Source: Niabella agricola
Lineage (GTDB): Bacteria > Bacteroidota > Bacteroidia > Chitinophagales > Chitinophagaceae
DNA length: 64,000 nt
NCBI RefSeq assembly: GCF_021538615.1
Contig: NZ_JAJHIZ010000003.1
Coordinates: 3,162,001-3,226,000 of the forward strand
Direction of reading: 5' to 3'
In this document: piece by piece, positions 26,845-36,100 of the stretch
Layout: the number at the start of each line of letters is the position of its first letter
How positions within the stretch are numbered: the first letter of the stretch is position 1
Program-made: the position numbers and the translations under genes
The notes under the pieces: model-generated
The model's database searches: none
What the model was told of the DNA's origin: nothing
The model's input: only the letters and a program-made list of their open reading frames with translations

Positions 26845-27531
26845 TCAATGTTGTTCTATTCCAATATACAGCTGCCGATCATACACTTCAAAAATATAAC
26901 AGGGCCAGGTTATCTTGTTTTCATACAGCCCCTTCCGGTACCAGGGCTGGTAAGTAGCCGTTATATAAAGGTGTTTATCGGGGAAGAGCGGTGAGGTATA
27001 ATGTTTTTGAATATCAGGTAGCCCCAGGTAATAAGCGGAATCGAACAATGTAAATTGCAGCGAATCAAACTCTGCTGCCAGCTGGTTGGCCTGGACCTGC
27101 TGGTGTACCGTATGGGCTGCCCTCCAGGAAGCCTGTGGTTCCGTGGCCACATAAAATGTAGACAGGGGCATCACGAGCTCTTTACCCTCGGTATCGGCTA
27201 CTGCAGACCGGTGCAGCGCCGCAAATTCACCTTTTGAAGCATGCACAAAATCCCGGTCGCGCGCTTTCATAAACAACTGCACACAAGGCAGGCTGCGGCA
27301 ATCAGCCAGCTCAATCAACTCAATTGCCGTAAGTACATCCCTTTGAGGGGTATACGGTTCCAACGCGGCACGGTCTGCTTTTTGTACTTTTTCCAGGTCG
27401 CCGGCATCTGCCCGCCGCCGGTTGGAAGGGCTGGCACAGGAGGAAAGCGCCACACTGCATGCATAGATTGGAAGACCGCCGATCAGCAGTGCCGCCAACA
27501 ACCTAAGAGGCCCGGATAGGATTCGTTGCAT
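26845..27531 (-). CDS. Unrecognised envelope protein
   Basis: A 228-residue protein I cannot assign to a family. The N-terminus has a hydrophobic stretch (LRLLAALLIGGLPIYACSVALSSCAS) that could be a signal peptide or lipoprotein leader; two cysteines (about residues 25 and 32) could be lipidated. The mature part contains a Cys pair (ADCRSLPCVQLF) and ends in a beta-rich region (DKHLYITATYQPWYRKG, ITWPCYIFEVYDRQLYIGIE). It is the last gene of the minus-strand run, starting 9 bases after the gene before it, so the two are co-transcribed. Confidence 0.7.
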   Translation of the reverse strand: MQRILSGPLRLLAALLIGGLPIYACSVALSSCASPSNRRRADAGDLEKVQKADRAALEPYTPQRDVLTAIELIELADCRSLPCVQLFMKARDRDFVHASKGEFAALHRSAVADTEGKELVMPLSTFYVATEPQASWRAAHTVHQQVQANQLAAEFDSLQFTLFDSAYYLGLPDIQKHYTSPLFPDKHLYITATYQPWYRKGLYENKITWPCYIFEVYDRQLYIGIEQH

Positions 27532-27540
27532 GTTCCGATT

Positions 27541-28131
27541 TTATTTGATCCTGAAAAAAGCAAGCCCGGTGGTATCGAGCCTTCCCCCGGGATTTAATAC
27601 CATCTTGTCATATCCCCCGTCCAGGGCCACTACATCATAGGGAGTGATATAAGCGATGTAATGATTGATAATCGTGTCACCCTGATCACTGACGGCGATC
27701 AAACGCGGATACTGATCTGTGCTGCTGTTTCCAGATACGGTTACGATTGCGTAGCTTCCGTTAATGGTGGTAGTATCACGACCAGGATATTGTACCAACT
27801 TGTATAGAAAACCGCCATCCCGCTGCAGGCGAAACCGGATAAAGCTTCCGTCGGATTTTTGTGCCCAGGAACCCAGGTATTCTTCGTTTTCACGAACAAT
27901 TTCCGTGTCCTGATTTCGCTCGGTGCGACGGTCCGCCCATTTACGGATACCGAGATATCCACCAACGGTTACTAGTATAAGCAGGGCTCCCAGAATGTAG
28001 GGCGATGCAAAGATTCGGGCAATAAGGGAAGAAAAAAGTGGAACATCAGTTATTTTTTGAATCAGTGCCATAAATAGGACTTGCTGTTTAATTGAAGCTT
28101 TTTTTATGGCCGCAGGCTGGTCTGTGGCCAT
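27541..28131 (-). CDS. Unrecognised single-span membrane protein
   Basis: A protein of 196 residues from the first start; a start at 28071 (MALIQKITDVPL) is also possible and gives 176. One membrane helix (ILGALLILVTVGGYLGI, about residues 49-65) is followed by a charged linker (KWADRRTERNQDTE). The C-terminal domain looks like a small beta barrel (YLGSWAQKSDGSFIRFRLQRDGGFLYKL in parts), reminiscent of lipocalin-like 'cost of function' folds, but I cannot name a family. It lies between two other unknown genes of the same strand. Confidence 0.65.
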   Translation of the reverse strand: MATDQPAAIKKASIKQQVLFMALIQKITDVPLFSSLIARIFASPYILGALLILVTVGGYLGIRKWADRRTERNQDTEIVRENEEYLGSWAQKSDGSFIRFRLQRDGGFLYKLVQYPGRDTTTINGSYAIVTVSGNSSTDQYPRLIAVSDQGDTIINHYIAYITPYDVVALDGGYDKMVLNPGGRLDTTGLAFFRIK

Positions 28132-28279
28132 AAAAAAATAGAGCGTTCTCAGCTAAACAGCAGGCCCTAAATAATAAAGGATACTGGGGTGCGCCGGCAA
28201 TACTGATAACTGTTTACCCCGTCCCCCCTGGCGGTACCTGTTGCCATGGATTGGGAGTTTGAAAACCTTCTGTACATTT

Positions 28280-28888
28280 TTAAAGCAGCTCCCAGCTGTA
28301 ATACACCCTGTATTTACCATCATGCGCTGTACATTCTGCGGAAAAAACGGGAGACCTTAATTGCCCGTCCCAGGTATGATTTTTCCCGGATAGTGTAATA
28401 TAAACCTGCATGGGAGGAAAGAAATCATCCTCGTAGGCACGGGAAAATTCTGAGCCGATAAATTCATCAAATTTTTTTAAAGCAAGCGTGCCTTTGTGAA
28501 GCAGCTGTGTGCCTACCCTTAGCGCCACGGGCAGATCCTTTGCCTTCGGATTCGAACTGGAATAATTGTACAAAAAGTCCCAAAGACTGTCCCAGCTGCG
28601 GTTGTTGTCTTTTTCGGCTAAAATAATCCCGGCGCCATAAGTAGAGCCGTTTTCTGCTGCAGCAATATGCATGCTTAAGAGCGCCTTCGGAGGATTAAAA
28701 TTAAACTGATCTCCGTCGTCAAAATCACCATAAACAGAAAAGGCATTTTTTCTTACCAGTTCCAGGTTGTCCGTCATAGTAAAAGCCGCCATATAGATTT
28801 CATCATTCCCGATTTTTTCCCTCCATTTACCGCCGGTTTCATCGATGCATTTTACACTGTGAACGCTTAGTTTGAGATTTGTTGCCAT
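28280..28888 (-). CDS. Unrecognised soluble protein, possibly C2-like
   Basis: A 202-residue protein without signal peptide. The opening KLSVHSVKCIDETGG...NDEIYMAAF resembles the 'C-x-ET ... DE-x-Y' start of a calcium-binding, C2-like beta sandwich found in assorted secreted bacterial proteins; this is a motif impression only. The C-terminal half has a second beta-rich block (PPMQVYITLSGKNHTWDG, KYRVYYSWELL). It may be a binding or sensing protein. It is separated from its neighbours by 148 and 112 bases, so it may have its own transcript. Confidence 0.6.
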   Translation of the reverse strand: MATNLKLSVHSVKCIDETGGKWREKIGNDEIYMAAFTMTDNLELVRKNAFSVYGDFDDGDQFNFNPPKALLSMHIAAAENGSTYGAGIILAEKDNNRSWDSLWDFLYNYSSSNPKAKDLPVALRVGTQLLHKGTLALKKFDEFIGSEFSRAYEDDFFPPMQVYITLSGKNHTWDGQLRSPVFSAECTAHDGKYRVYYSWELL

Positions 28889-29000
28889 AGTTGATAATTT
28901 TAAATATTTTGTAAAAAACAGGAGGAACCCCGCCTAGAAGCTTCCTCCAAGATCTGTATGTCCGTCTTGGCAATCCCTTTTTTAGCAGGAGAAGCCACCG

Positions 29001-29561
29001 TTACCGGGAACGGAATGCAACTTCCTTTTCCATGCATGGTTTTATCCGCTCGAATATGGAATCCCTTCTATCCGCATTGTCTTTATAGCTTTCTTCCATG
29101 TTCTTTTCAAATAATATTTTAGCCGCTACAATGTTGTTTAATTCGGCATCACTGCTGTTTTTGGCTGCAGCGATGGATTGGTCGATAAGGGAACAGTACG
29201 CATCCGCGGCAGCGGTTGCGTCGCTATAAGCCGCAGGTAGCAGGGATTCGGCGCCAGGGTCCGGAGCAACAGCCGTAACATGGGCGTTTTTGCCTTCTGA
29301 TGCAGCTTCACAGGCTTTCACGGCCTTAAATATTGCCTGCATTACGGCCGTATCCTTCTGGTATTTTGCTTCCATCATTTTTTCAAAGTTTTTCCGGGCT
29401 TCCAGTGCCTTTTCTTTTTCTGTACCTGTAGCCCCGGAAACCTTGCTGTTCAGCGCGCACCATTCCGCTGCAATCGATTCAGGGGTTTCTCTTTTATTGC
29501 TGCATGCGATCAGCAGGACGGCGATCAGCAGTGTTGTTAATGATTGATAGTTGTTGCGCAT
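29001..29561 (-). CDS. Lipoprotein with two internal Cys-paired repeats
   Basis: A 186-residue lipoprotein with lipobox LIAC (cysteine 20). The mature protein is an internal duplication: repeat 1 (about residues 31-86) has Cys35, FEK at 59-61 and Cys84; repeat 2 (about 118-178) has Cys123, FEK at 151-153 and Cys176. Both halves follow the plan AA-x-x-[WY]C-[AS]L ... FEK-x-M-[EM]-x-x-Y-x-[KD] ... IF-x-x-[VI]K-x-C. Each repeat is predicted helical and could be closed by a disulfide bond. No known family is recognised. It sits 11 bases downstream of the GRAM-like gene. Confidence 0.72.
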   Translation of the reverse strand: MRNNYQSLTTLLIAVLLIACSNKRETPESIAAEWCALNSKVSGATGTEKEKALEARKNFEKMMEAKYQKDTAVMQAIFKAVKACEAASEGKNAHVTAVAPDPGAESLLPAAYSDATAAADAYCSLIDQSIAAAKNSSDAELNNIVAAKILFEKNMEESYKDNADRRDSIFERIKPCMEKEVAFRSR

Positions 29562-29572
29562 TGTGATAAGGT

Positions 29573-29929
29573 TTAAGAAAGTGATTGGTTATGGATTTCT
29601 TTGGTTTGTATTGCCGCCACTAGTTTGTCGATATTCATCATGCCATAATTAAATATATGTACCGAATCATCCGGCATCGTAATAAAGACTTTTTTTGAAA
29701 GGAGGCTTTTTTGAACGGTCACGTCTTTAATATCAGACTTGTTCAGCACGATCATTCCTTTGCGGTTGTAAATCGATAACGACAAGGAATCCATATCATG
29801 CTGCGGCAGGAACAACAGGCGCTGGTTGGTAATGGTGAGCTTACCGACCGCAGCCTTATTATTGGGACCAATATAGTTGATGGCCCAGGTATCGATAGGG
29901 GCTTCGTTGGGTTGTAATTCAAATTTCAT
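29573..29929 (-). CDS. GRAM/PH-like domain protein
   Basis: A 118-residue soluble protein. The order GKLTITNQRLLFLPQ, then NKSDIKDVTVQKS, then VFITMPDDSVHIFNYG is the strand pattern of GRAM or bacterial PH domains, which bind lipids or peptides. No membrane helix or export signal is present, so it is probably cytoplasmic. Its ATG overlaps the stop of the preceding small gene (ATGA at 29926-29929), which indicates translational coupling. Its partner is unknown. Confidence 0.65.
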   Translation of the reverse strand: MKFELQPNEAPIDTWAINYIGPNNKAAVGKLTITNQRLLFLPQHDMDSLSLSIYNRKGMIVLNKSDIKDVTVQKSLLSKKVFITMPDDSVHIFNYGMMNIDKLVAAIQTKEIHNQSLS

Positions 29930-30186
29930 GATCTTTGATTGGGGGTTAAAAAATCCGGTTTTGTTTCATTCTTTTTGGTACGGGGGCTTTTCTGCAACAG
30001 GGTTTTATTCGGTGCAGCAAGACTATCCGCCGGTTTGCCGCCCGTAGCAGAAAGGGCTGATTTCCTTTTTACAGTATCGGTGGTTACCACGAGGAAATCC
30101 AGTTGCCCCTTGCCGGCTTTCCGGCTTTGAGCACCGGCAACGGAACCTGAAAGCAGCCAGATGGTTAATAATAAAATCGATTTCAT
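29926..30186 (-). CDS. Small secreted protein, unknown
   Basis: An 86-residue protein with a clear signal peptide (residues 1-19, ending AGAQ). The mature part is short, basic and of low complexity (many K, S, T, A, P), with no cysteine and no recognisable domain. It is coupled to the GRAM-like gene by an ATGA overlap, so its reading frame is probably real. It may be intrinsically disordered. Confidence 0.6.
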   Translation of the reverse strand: MKSILLLTIWLLSGSVAGAQSRKAGKGQLDFLVVTTDTVKRKSALSATGGKPADSLAAPNKTLLQKSPRTKKNETKPDFLTPNQRS

Positions 30187-30293
30187 AAAAGATCGTTTTT
30201 AAAAGGGCTCTTGTTTAAAGCGTGATCGATATAAGGTCTCTTTATCTGTTCCGGAGCAGGTGAAAAAGAATACCTGGGGGCTGTATTCCCTGA

Positions 30294-31427
30294 TCATTTG
30301 CCTGTGGCACAACCTGCAGGCTCTGATTTGATAAAGTTGGCATGACTGGCCCCATAGGTACCACCCCCGCTATAATCCTGAACAATATTTACATAAATGA
30401 TCCGGCAAAAACCATCATCGGTACTGGTCTTTGGGTATTGCGCATAGATCATTCCATGCTTAAACCTTGCTGTAGGGATCCCGAACTCGTTTTTTGAGAT
30501 CAGCCAGTTCGACTCCATCAGGCCGGTGCCCAGTACTTTTGCCTGGGCCAGGTCCGTAACGCCGCTGCGCAGGATTCGCTCTTCGGCCGCGTTGTGTACG
30601 TTATAGCCCACCGGTTTATAAAGAGGTAATGTCTTTTGAGCGGCCTGGGCAATTTCTTCAAGAAGCCCGGAAAGACAGGGATACAGGTGCCCGTATTTCT
30701 TTTCAAATGCTTTACGCTCCGAGGGCGAAATGGCTGCCCGCAGGTATTCGTTCCATCCGTCGTTAAAATCCTGTACATACCAGCCTCTTCCGGTAGTAAA
30801 ACTTTTAGCCTGTTCCAGTGTTTTTTGCATATTTTCTTTGTAAATACCCACCCGGGTTTTATCGATATCGCTCAGCCGGCTGCAATCTCCTGCATCGGGC
30901 AGGTCGGCTACAATGCACTGGTAATATGCTTCCCGGTTGGTAAGGATATCATCCCAGATCGCCGGGTTTTCATCAAACCCTTTGCCTGTGTTGGGCCTTG
31001 AAGGAAACATGCGTTTAAATTCGCGTTCCAGTTCCGCCAGTTTGGGCAGCTCGTTCTTGAGCTGGTTTTTTACGTCGTAATCGGTATTGCTGATACTGCG
31101 GTTGGCATACCCTAACTTGTCGCGATCGATATTGTGTTTCTTTGCATAGCAGTCCAGGTACGGGCTGATGAAGAACGCACGATCATCGGCTACAACACGG
31201 TTGGGATCGTAGCCCTGCCGGAATTTGCCAATAGCCATAAACCAGCTTTCGCCATTGGGGCCTTCATCCGCAGAACGACTGTCACTGGATGGGTTTGCTG
31301 CCGTTTTCTCTTTCTTGGTTGCGGGCAGCCTGGGCGTTCGCACCGATATAGAGATCTGAGCTTCAAGACTCAGCTGTGCGAACAATGCTACTGGAAGCAT
31401 CAGGAAAAACAGGAATTTCTTTTTCAT
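30294..31427 (-). CDS. Unrecognised secreted protein
   Basis: A 377-residue protein with a signal peptide (MKKKFLFFLMLPVALFAQ..., cleavage near SLEAQ). I recognise no family. The middle part is helical and charged (LKNELPKLAELEREFKRMF; NMQKTLEQAKSF), with six or more cysteines spread along the mature chain. The end is beta-rich (DGFCRIIYVNIVQDYSGGGTYG). It begins 37 bases after the haloperoxidase-like gene and is therefore likely co-transcribed with it. It is the longest of the unknown proteins in this run. Confidence 0.65.
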   Translation of the reverse strand: MKKKFLFFLMLPVALFAQLSLEAQISISVRTPRLPATKKEKTAANPSSDSRSADEGPNGESWFMAIGKFRQGYDPNRVVADDRAFFISPYLDCYAKKHNIDRDKLGYANRSISNTDYDVKNQLKNELPKLAELEREFKRMFPSRPNTGKGFDENPAIWDDILTNREAYYQCIVADLPDAGDCSRLSDIDKTRVGIYKENMQKTLEQAKSFTTGRGWYVQDFNDGWNEYLRAAISPSERKAFEKKYGHLYPCLSGLLEEIAQAAQKTLPLYKPVGYNVHNAAEERILRSGVTDLAQAKVLGTGLMESNWLISKNEFGIPTARFKHGMIYAQYPKTSTDDGFCRIIYVNIVQDYSGGGTYGASHANFIKSEPAGCATGK

Positions 31428-31464
31428 TTGAAGGAGTGTTGGGTAAAAGAAAAATAAGAGGGGC

Positions 31465-32898
31465 TCATTCTTTCATGAATTTTACGATGCGGTCAACATG
31501 CTGCGCCGTCTTCAGTCCCTGTTTCATCCCTTCTTCGCAGGCGCGTGGGGTATGGATACCGCCATACAGTCTTGAAAAGGCAATATCATGGGCCATGTCG
31601 TAAAAAGAATGATAATGGCGGCTGCCTAAAAGAACCTCGTTACCGTCGATCATTTCTTTTTCGCTGGCATAGGTACTGTTGGTAAAGTCTATATGATCGC
31701 CAAAAATGCTGGTCAGCGCAAAGGCAAAGCTGGAGCTGAATACGGCATGGTTGGATGGAAAATCGGGGTGTGCAGGTGTAGGAATATACGATTTCCAGGT
31801 CTTTGCCGCATTGTCCGTTTGCCCGATGACTCTTTGGATAAACTGGAAGGGGCGCTCCGTGGCATACATGAACTTGGCCTTAAAGGAGCCGATGGTGCCG
31901 TCGATCAGGCTGATGCCGGCCTTAGCATAGGCCTGAGCGGCTTTATCGAGCGATGGATCGAGCTGTTCTATTACCTGCTTTAATATGGAGAAGTAATGCG
32001 CACCGGCGGGATAGCGTTTGCCGGGATCGTCGTAGTATTTGGCCTGTAACTTCTGCTCATAGGTTAGGTGTTTAGAAACAATATATACCTCCTGCATATC
32101 ATTGTAATAAGCGGAGCCAGGTGTTTCATTATATGCATTGGGACTGGAAATAGTGTTGTCGATGCTGCCGGGTACGATGGTACGCGTTTCGCCCCAGTAA
32201 GCGATCCCCTTTGGAACGGTATACGGGGCCGGCGGATTGCTTTCGGGCCACCACATACCGGCGCCGTTATTCGTAAGCTTAAAATCGGGCCACAATGTCC
32301 AGGGGTGATCGGTAGCCGCCCAGGAGGCTATAGCGGCAGCTACGGCCTTACCAAATGTCTTTGAGCGTTCAAAAATTTCCGCATTGCCGGTTTCATTTGA
32401 ATAAACTTCATTCAGGGAGTCTTCCAGCTGCTTTACAAGCGTACCGGTAGCAGGTGTAAAAGTAAAAAGTTGCCTGGTCATTTCTGCCAGGGCAGCATTG
32501 GCACAGGTGGGCCAGTGATAAGCTTTGCCAGGTGCTGTGTGCGGCATTTCCGGCATCTGGTTCAACTGGCCATAGAGGCTCTGGTAGGCGGGCATTCCGG
32601 GTTGCACTGCCTCATACAACGCAACACCACAGTAGGCCATATACCTTCCGGCATTGATCCCGTATGAACTAGGTGGGGCATACAATAAAGCCGTTTGCAC
32701 TCTCAGCCATTTTTTTACAACATCGGCTGTGAAGGTTTTGGTTTGTTTTACATGACCGTTTGTTTCGTTATTTCTTCCTGCAGCGATGCGTTCGGTTTCC
32801 CGTGAAGAAGCCGGCGACTGTATTTGTTTCTGGCAGGAAAGAAAGAGTAATACAGCTAGCAGGAGCAGTGTGACGTGTTGGTGTGTTATTGGTTTCAT
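31465..32898 (-). CDS. Vanadium-haloperoxidase/PAP2-like lipoprotein
   Basis: A 477-residue lipoprotein (LFLSC, cysteine 22) of the vanadium-dependent haloperoxidase / PAP2 phosphatase superfamily. The three anion-binding blocks are visible: KFMYATERPF (K...RP), PDFPSNHAVFSSSFA (PSxH-type) and SRLYGGIHTPRAC (SRxxxGxH). Members use vanadate to oxidise halides, or act as acid phosphatases; the sequence alone does not choose. The PSNH variant in place of PSGH is common in this Bacteroidota lipoprotein group. A -7 promoter box stands 42 bases upstream of the ATG, so this gene heads the minus-strand run. Confidence 0.88.
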   Translation of the reverse strand: MKPITHQHVTLLLLAVLLFLSCQKQIQSPASSRETERIAAGRNNETNGHVKQTKTFTADVVKKWLRVQTALLYAPPSSYGINAGRYMAYCGVALYEAVQPGMPAYQSLYGQLNQMPEMPHTAPGKAYHWPTCANAALAEMTRQLFTFTPATGTLVKQLEDSLNEVYSNETGNAEIFERSKTFGKAVAAAIASWAATDHPWTLWPDFKLTNNGAGMWWPESNPPAPYTVPKGIAYWGETRTIVPGSIDNTISSPNAYNETPGSAYYNDMQEVYIVSKHLTYEQKLQAKYYDDPGKRYPAGAHYFSILKQVIEQLDPSLDKAAQAYAKAGISLIDGTIGSFKAKFMYATERPFQFIQRVIGQTDNAAKTWKSYIPTPAHPDFPSNHAVFSSSFAFALTSIFGDHIDFTNSTYASEKEMIDGNEVLLGSRHYHSFYDMAHDIAFSRLYGGIHTPRACEEGMKQGLKTAQHVDRIVKFMKE

Positions 32899-32939
32899 AA
32901 TTAAAGCGTTTAAGTTAGGGTATGATTGTCTGTTTAAGC

Positions 32940-32947
32940 CAAAGCTA
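32940..32947 (-). promoter_or_regulatory. Candidate promoter of the haloperoxidase operon (-7 box)
   Basis: Read on the minus strand this is TAGCTTTG, an exact match to TAnnTTTG, 42 bases before the haloperoxidase ATG. It gives a leader of about 30 bases. Confidence 0.5.
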
Positions 32948-33147
32948 AGTTGTTAAAGGACCCTTTGCGGAAGCTATTGAGCCAATGGCGGTACTGACTG
33001 GAAGAACGGCACGCTCCCGAAGATTTATTTTTAGCAGCATCATTACATGAGCGGAGGCCACTGCAGTATAAAAGGTATTGATTGCAGGGTTACCGGCAAA
33101 CCGGACTGCGCACCGGCGTGGCATGATGTGTTTTGTTGAATACTATT
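32948..33147. other. Divergent intergenic region, no gene recognised
   Basis: This spacer separates the minus-strand run from the sensor-kinase operon. I see no small gene, repeat or terminator in it; promoters of both units flank it. Confidence 0.35.
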
Positions 33148-33158
33148 GTTAACTTTAC
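33148..33158 (+). promoter_or_regulatory. Candidate promoter element upstream of sensor kinase
   Basis: GTTAACTTTAC, the same 11-mer found at 8445-8455 ahead of susC, lies 38 bases before the TTG start. TAACTTTA within it matches seven of eight positions of the -7 consensus. Confidence 0.4.
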
Positions 33159-33195
33159 GAAAGGGGAAACGCCCGGTTACTAAAATGATACCTGC

Positions 33196-36100
33196 TTGAA
33201 CTTTTTAAGAACCATAGGTAGGGGCATTACCTGTGCCCGGAAAAAAGGCTTCTGTCTTATTTTGCTGGCAGGATTTTGTTTTTATTATGCAGGAGGCCTG
33301 GTTGCGCAGCAGTTGCATTTTGAAAATTATACTTCTGAACAGGGCCTCTCACAAAACAGTTGTTACAGTATTGCCCAGGACGACCTGGGATTTATGTGGT
33401 TTGGAACCCAGGACGGGTTGAACCGTTACGACGGGTGCTCGTTTAAAGTTTTTCTGCCACAGTCTGCCGGCGGAATGAAGCTGCCTTCACATTATATATC
33501 ATCTCTTTTTTTTGATCCGTATAAAAAACTGCTGTGGGTGGGCACCATCCGGGGAGCCTGTATTTATCATTCCGCCGGCGACTCCCTGATACGCATCGGT
33601 GAACGGTATCCTTTTGCCACCTCGCTTGAAGCGATTGCCATAAAACGGATTGTTGCATTTAAGGAAGACGAATACTGGTTCGTAACCTACAACAAGGGGT
33701 TGATCTGTTTAAATATAAAAACACAATCCATTCAAACCTTCTTTGATAATAAAAATGACCGCAACAGCGTCAATGATATTGTGTGGCATAAAGGGAAGAT
33801 CATCGTAGCACTGCTGGATCAGCTGATGATCATGCGTTCGGAAGGGAATGCTTATACTGCAGCGCCCCTATACAAAAACCATTACTTTCCTGAAATTAAA
33901 GCCCTGTTTTCTCACGGCGGTATGCTTTGGGTGGGCACGCTTGCAGGAGGATGTTATACCATCCGCGATCCGGTGGAAGCACCAGCCGAGATTGCCCGGC
34001 TAAAGATCGATGCGTTGGGTATGGGCTGTTTTGCCGGTGATGCGGCCGGAAATGTATGGATCGGCACCCGGGGTAGCGGTATCGTTCGCTATGATCCGCA
34101 TACAGGAACGATACTTTCCGCCAGGCACGATAAATACGATGCCCGGTCGCTGGGAAAGAACTTTGTCTTGTCGCTGTTTTGCGACCGTCAGGGTATCATC
34201 TGGTGCGGGGTAAGCGGAAACGGCGTGGCTAAATATGATCCGCTCCGATACCAGTTTGGCATCATAAGCAGTGACCCTTTAGGGAATGCTTCCCTGCCGG
34301 ATAATATGATTTTTGACATCTTTAAATCAGCTTCAGGTTCACGTTATATTGGTACACAGAATAGCGGGCTATTGAAATGGGAACAGCAAACAAACCGTTT
34401 TCATATACAGCCTGGCACCGAAAAGTATGGCCTTTCTAATAACACGATCTACGACATGGCGGAAGACGAGCAGGGCAATCTCTGGATCGCCAGCTGGGGC
34501 GGACTGATGCAGTTGAACCGGAAATCCGGGAAGATCAGGTACAAAAAAGGCACTTTGCCGATTGCGAAAAAAATGTATGCACTTATAAAATTAAAAAATG
34601 CAGACAGTCTGTTTACGGCTTCCGAAAATGGTCCGGGCTTTTTTTCTATAAAAGAGGAGCAGTGGCATGCCTGCCCGGATACAATTTTACAACTGGCGGC
34701 TCTGACCACAGGCCGCTGGAGTCTGCTCACCGGCAGGTATATTTACGAAGGACCAGGCAACGAGCTCTGGATCTGCACGGTGGGTGCGGGGCTTGTGCAA
34801 TACAATTATAAAACACAGGCATTTAAGGTGATTGAGCCGGTTCTGAATGTTTCGATATATGCCCGGCATCTTTATCCCGACGGTGACCGTTTTTGGGTAG
34901 CTACCGATAATGGAGTCGTAGTATATGATGTTAAGAAGCAGCAGTTGATCCGGCATATCAAGCCCGGGCCGGAGGAGGCTTCCAAGGTTTGTTATGCCAT
35001 CCAGAAGGATAAAGAGGGGTATTTTTGGGTGAGTACCAATATGGGTTTATACAGGATCAGTCCCCGCAGTTTTGAGGTGCAAAAGCATTTTAACCTGGGT
35101 AACGGCCTAAGCTTCCTGGAGTATAATACGGCCTGTGCCTTCACCGATTCGGATGGCACCATCCAGTTTGGGGGAGTAGGAGGCATTACTGTATTTAACC
35201 CGCATCAGTTGCGGCAAAATCAGTTTAGCCCAACACCGCTGGTGACATCTGTAATGGTAAATGACCGGCTGCAGCAGCCTGGCGGCAACCCCGCATTCAT
35301 TAAGACGCTTACCTTCAGCCATACTGAAAATTTCCTTACAATTTATTTTGCCGTTAACAATTTCTCTAATGAACAGAACAACCAGTTCAGCTATCGGCTC
35401 AAGGGGCTGAATGATCAATGGAGCACACCCGGTACTTCAAATATGGCACAGTTTACCAGCCTTCCGCCGGGAAATTATGTCTTTGAACTGAAGGCTGCTA
35501 ACAGCGATGGCCAGTGGAGCAGGAAGGTGCAAACACTTAGGATTACCATCCGTGCTCCCTGGTGGCATACAGGATGGTTCAAAACGGCTGCAGTGCTTTT
35601 GCTGGCTGGTCTGGCAGGAATCTTTATCCGCAGAAGAGAGCAGGCCATCAGGAAAGAAGCCACACTGAAACAACAGATTGCTGAAGCAGAAATGATGGCC
35701 ATGCGGGCGCAGATGAACCCGCATTTTGTATTTAACAGCCTTAACAGCATCCGGGAAATGATCCTGTGCAACGAGAACAAAGAGGCTTCCCATTTCCTTG
35801 GGAAATTTGCAGGACTGATCCGCACCACGCTGGACCAGTCGGGTAAACCTTTTGTTACGCTTCGCCATACAATAGATCATCTTACCCGTTATATTGAAAT
35901 GGAGCAGATCCGCAACGGAGAATTTACCAGCCGCATCCTTGCAGACGACGACCTGGACCCGGATGAAGTGTTACTGCCTTCTATGCTCATTCAGCCTTTC
36001 GTGGAAAACGCGCTCTGGCACGGCACCACCGCTAGCCACAAAAACATTGATATCCGGATCGATTTTAAAAAACAGGAGGAACAGCTTCTTTGCGTTATAG

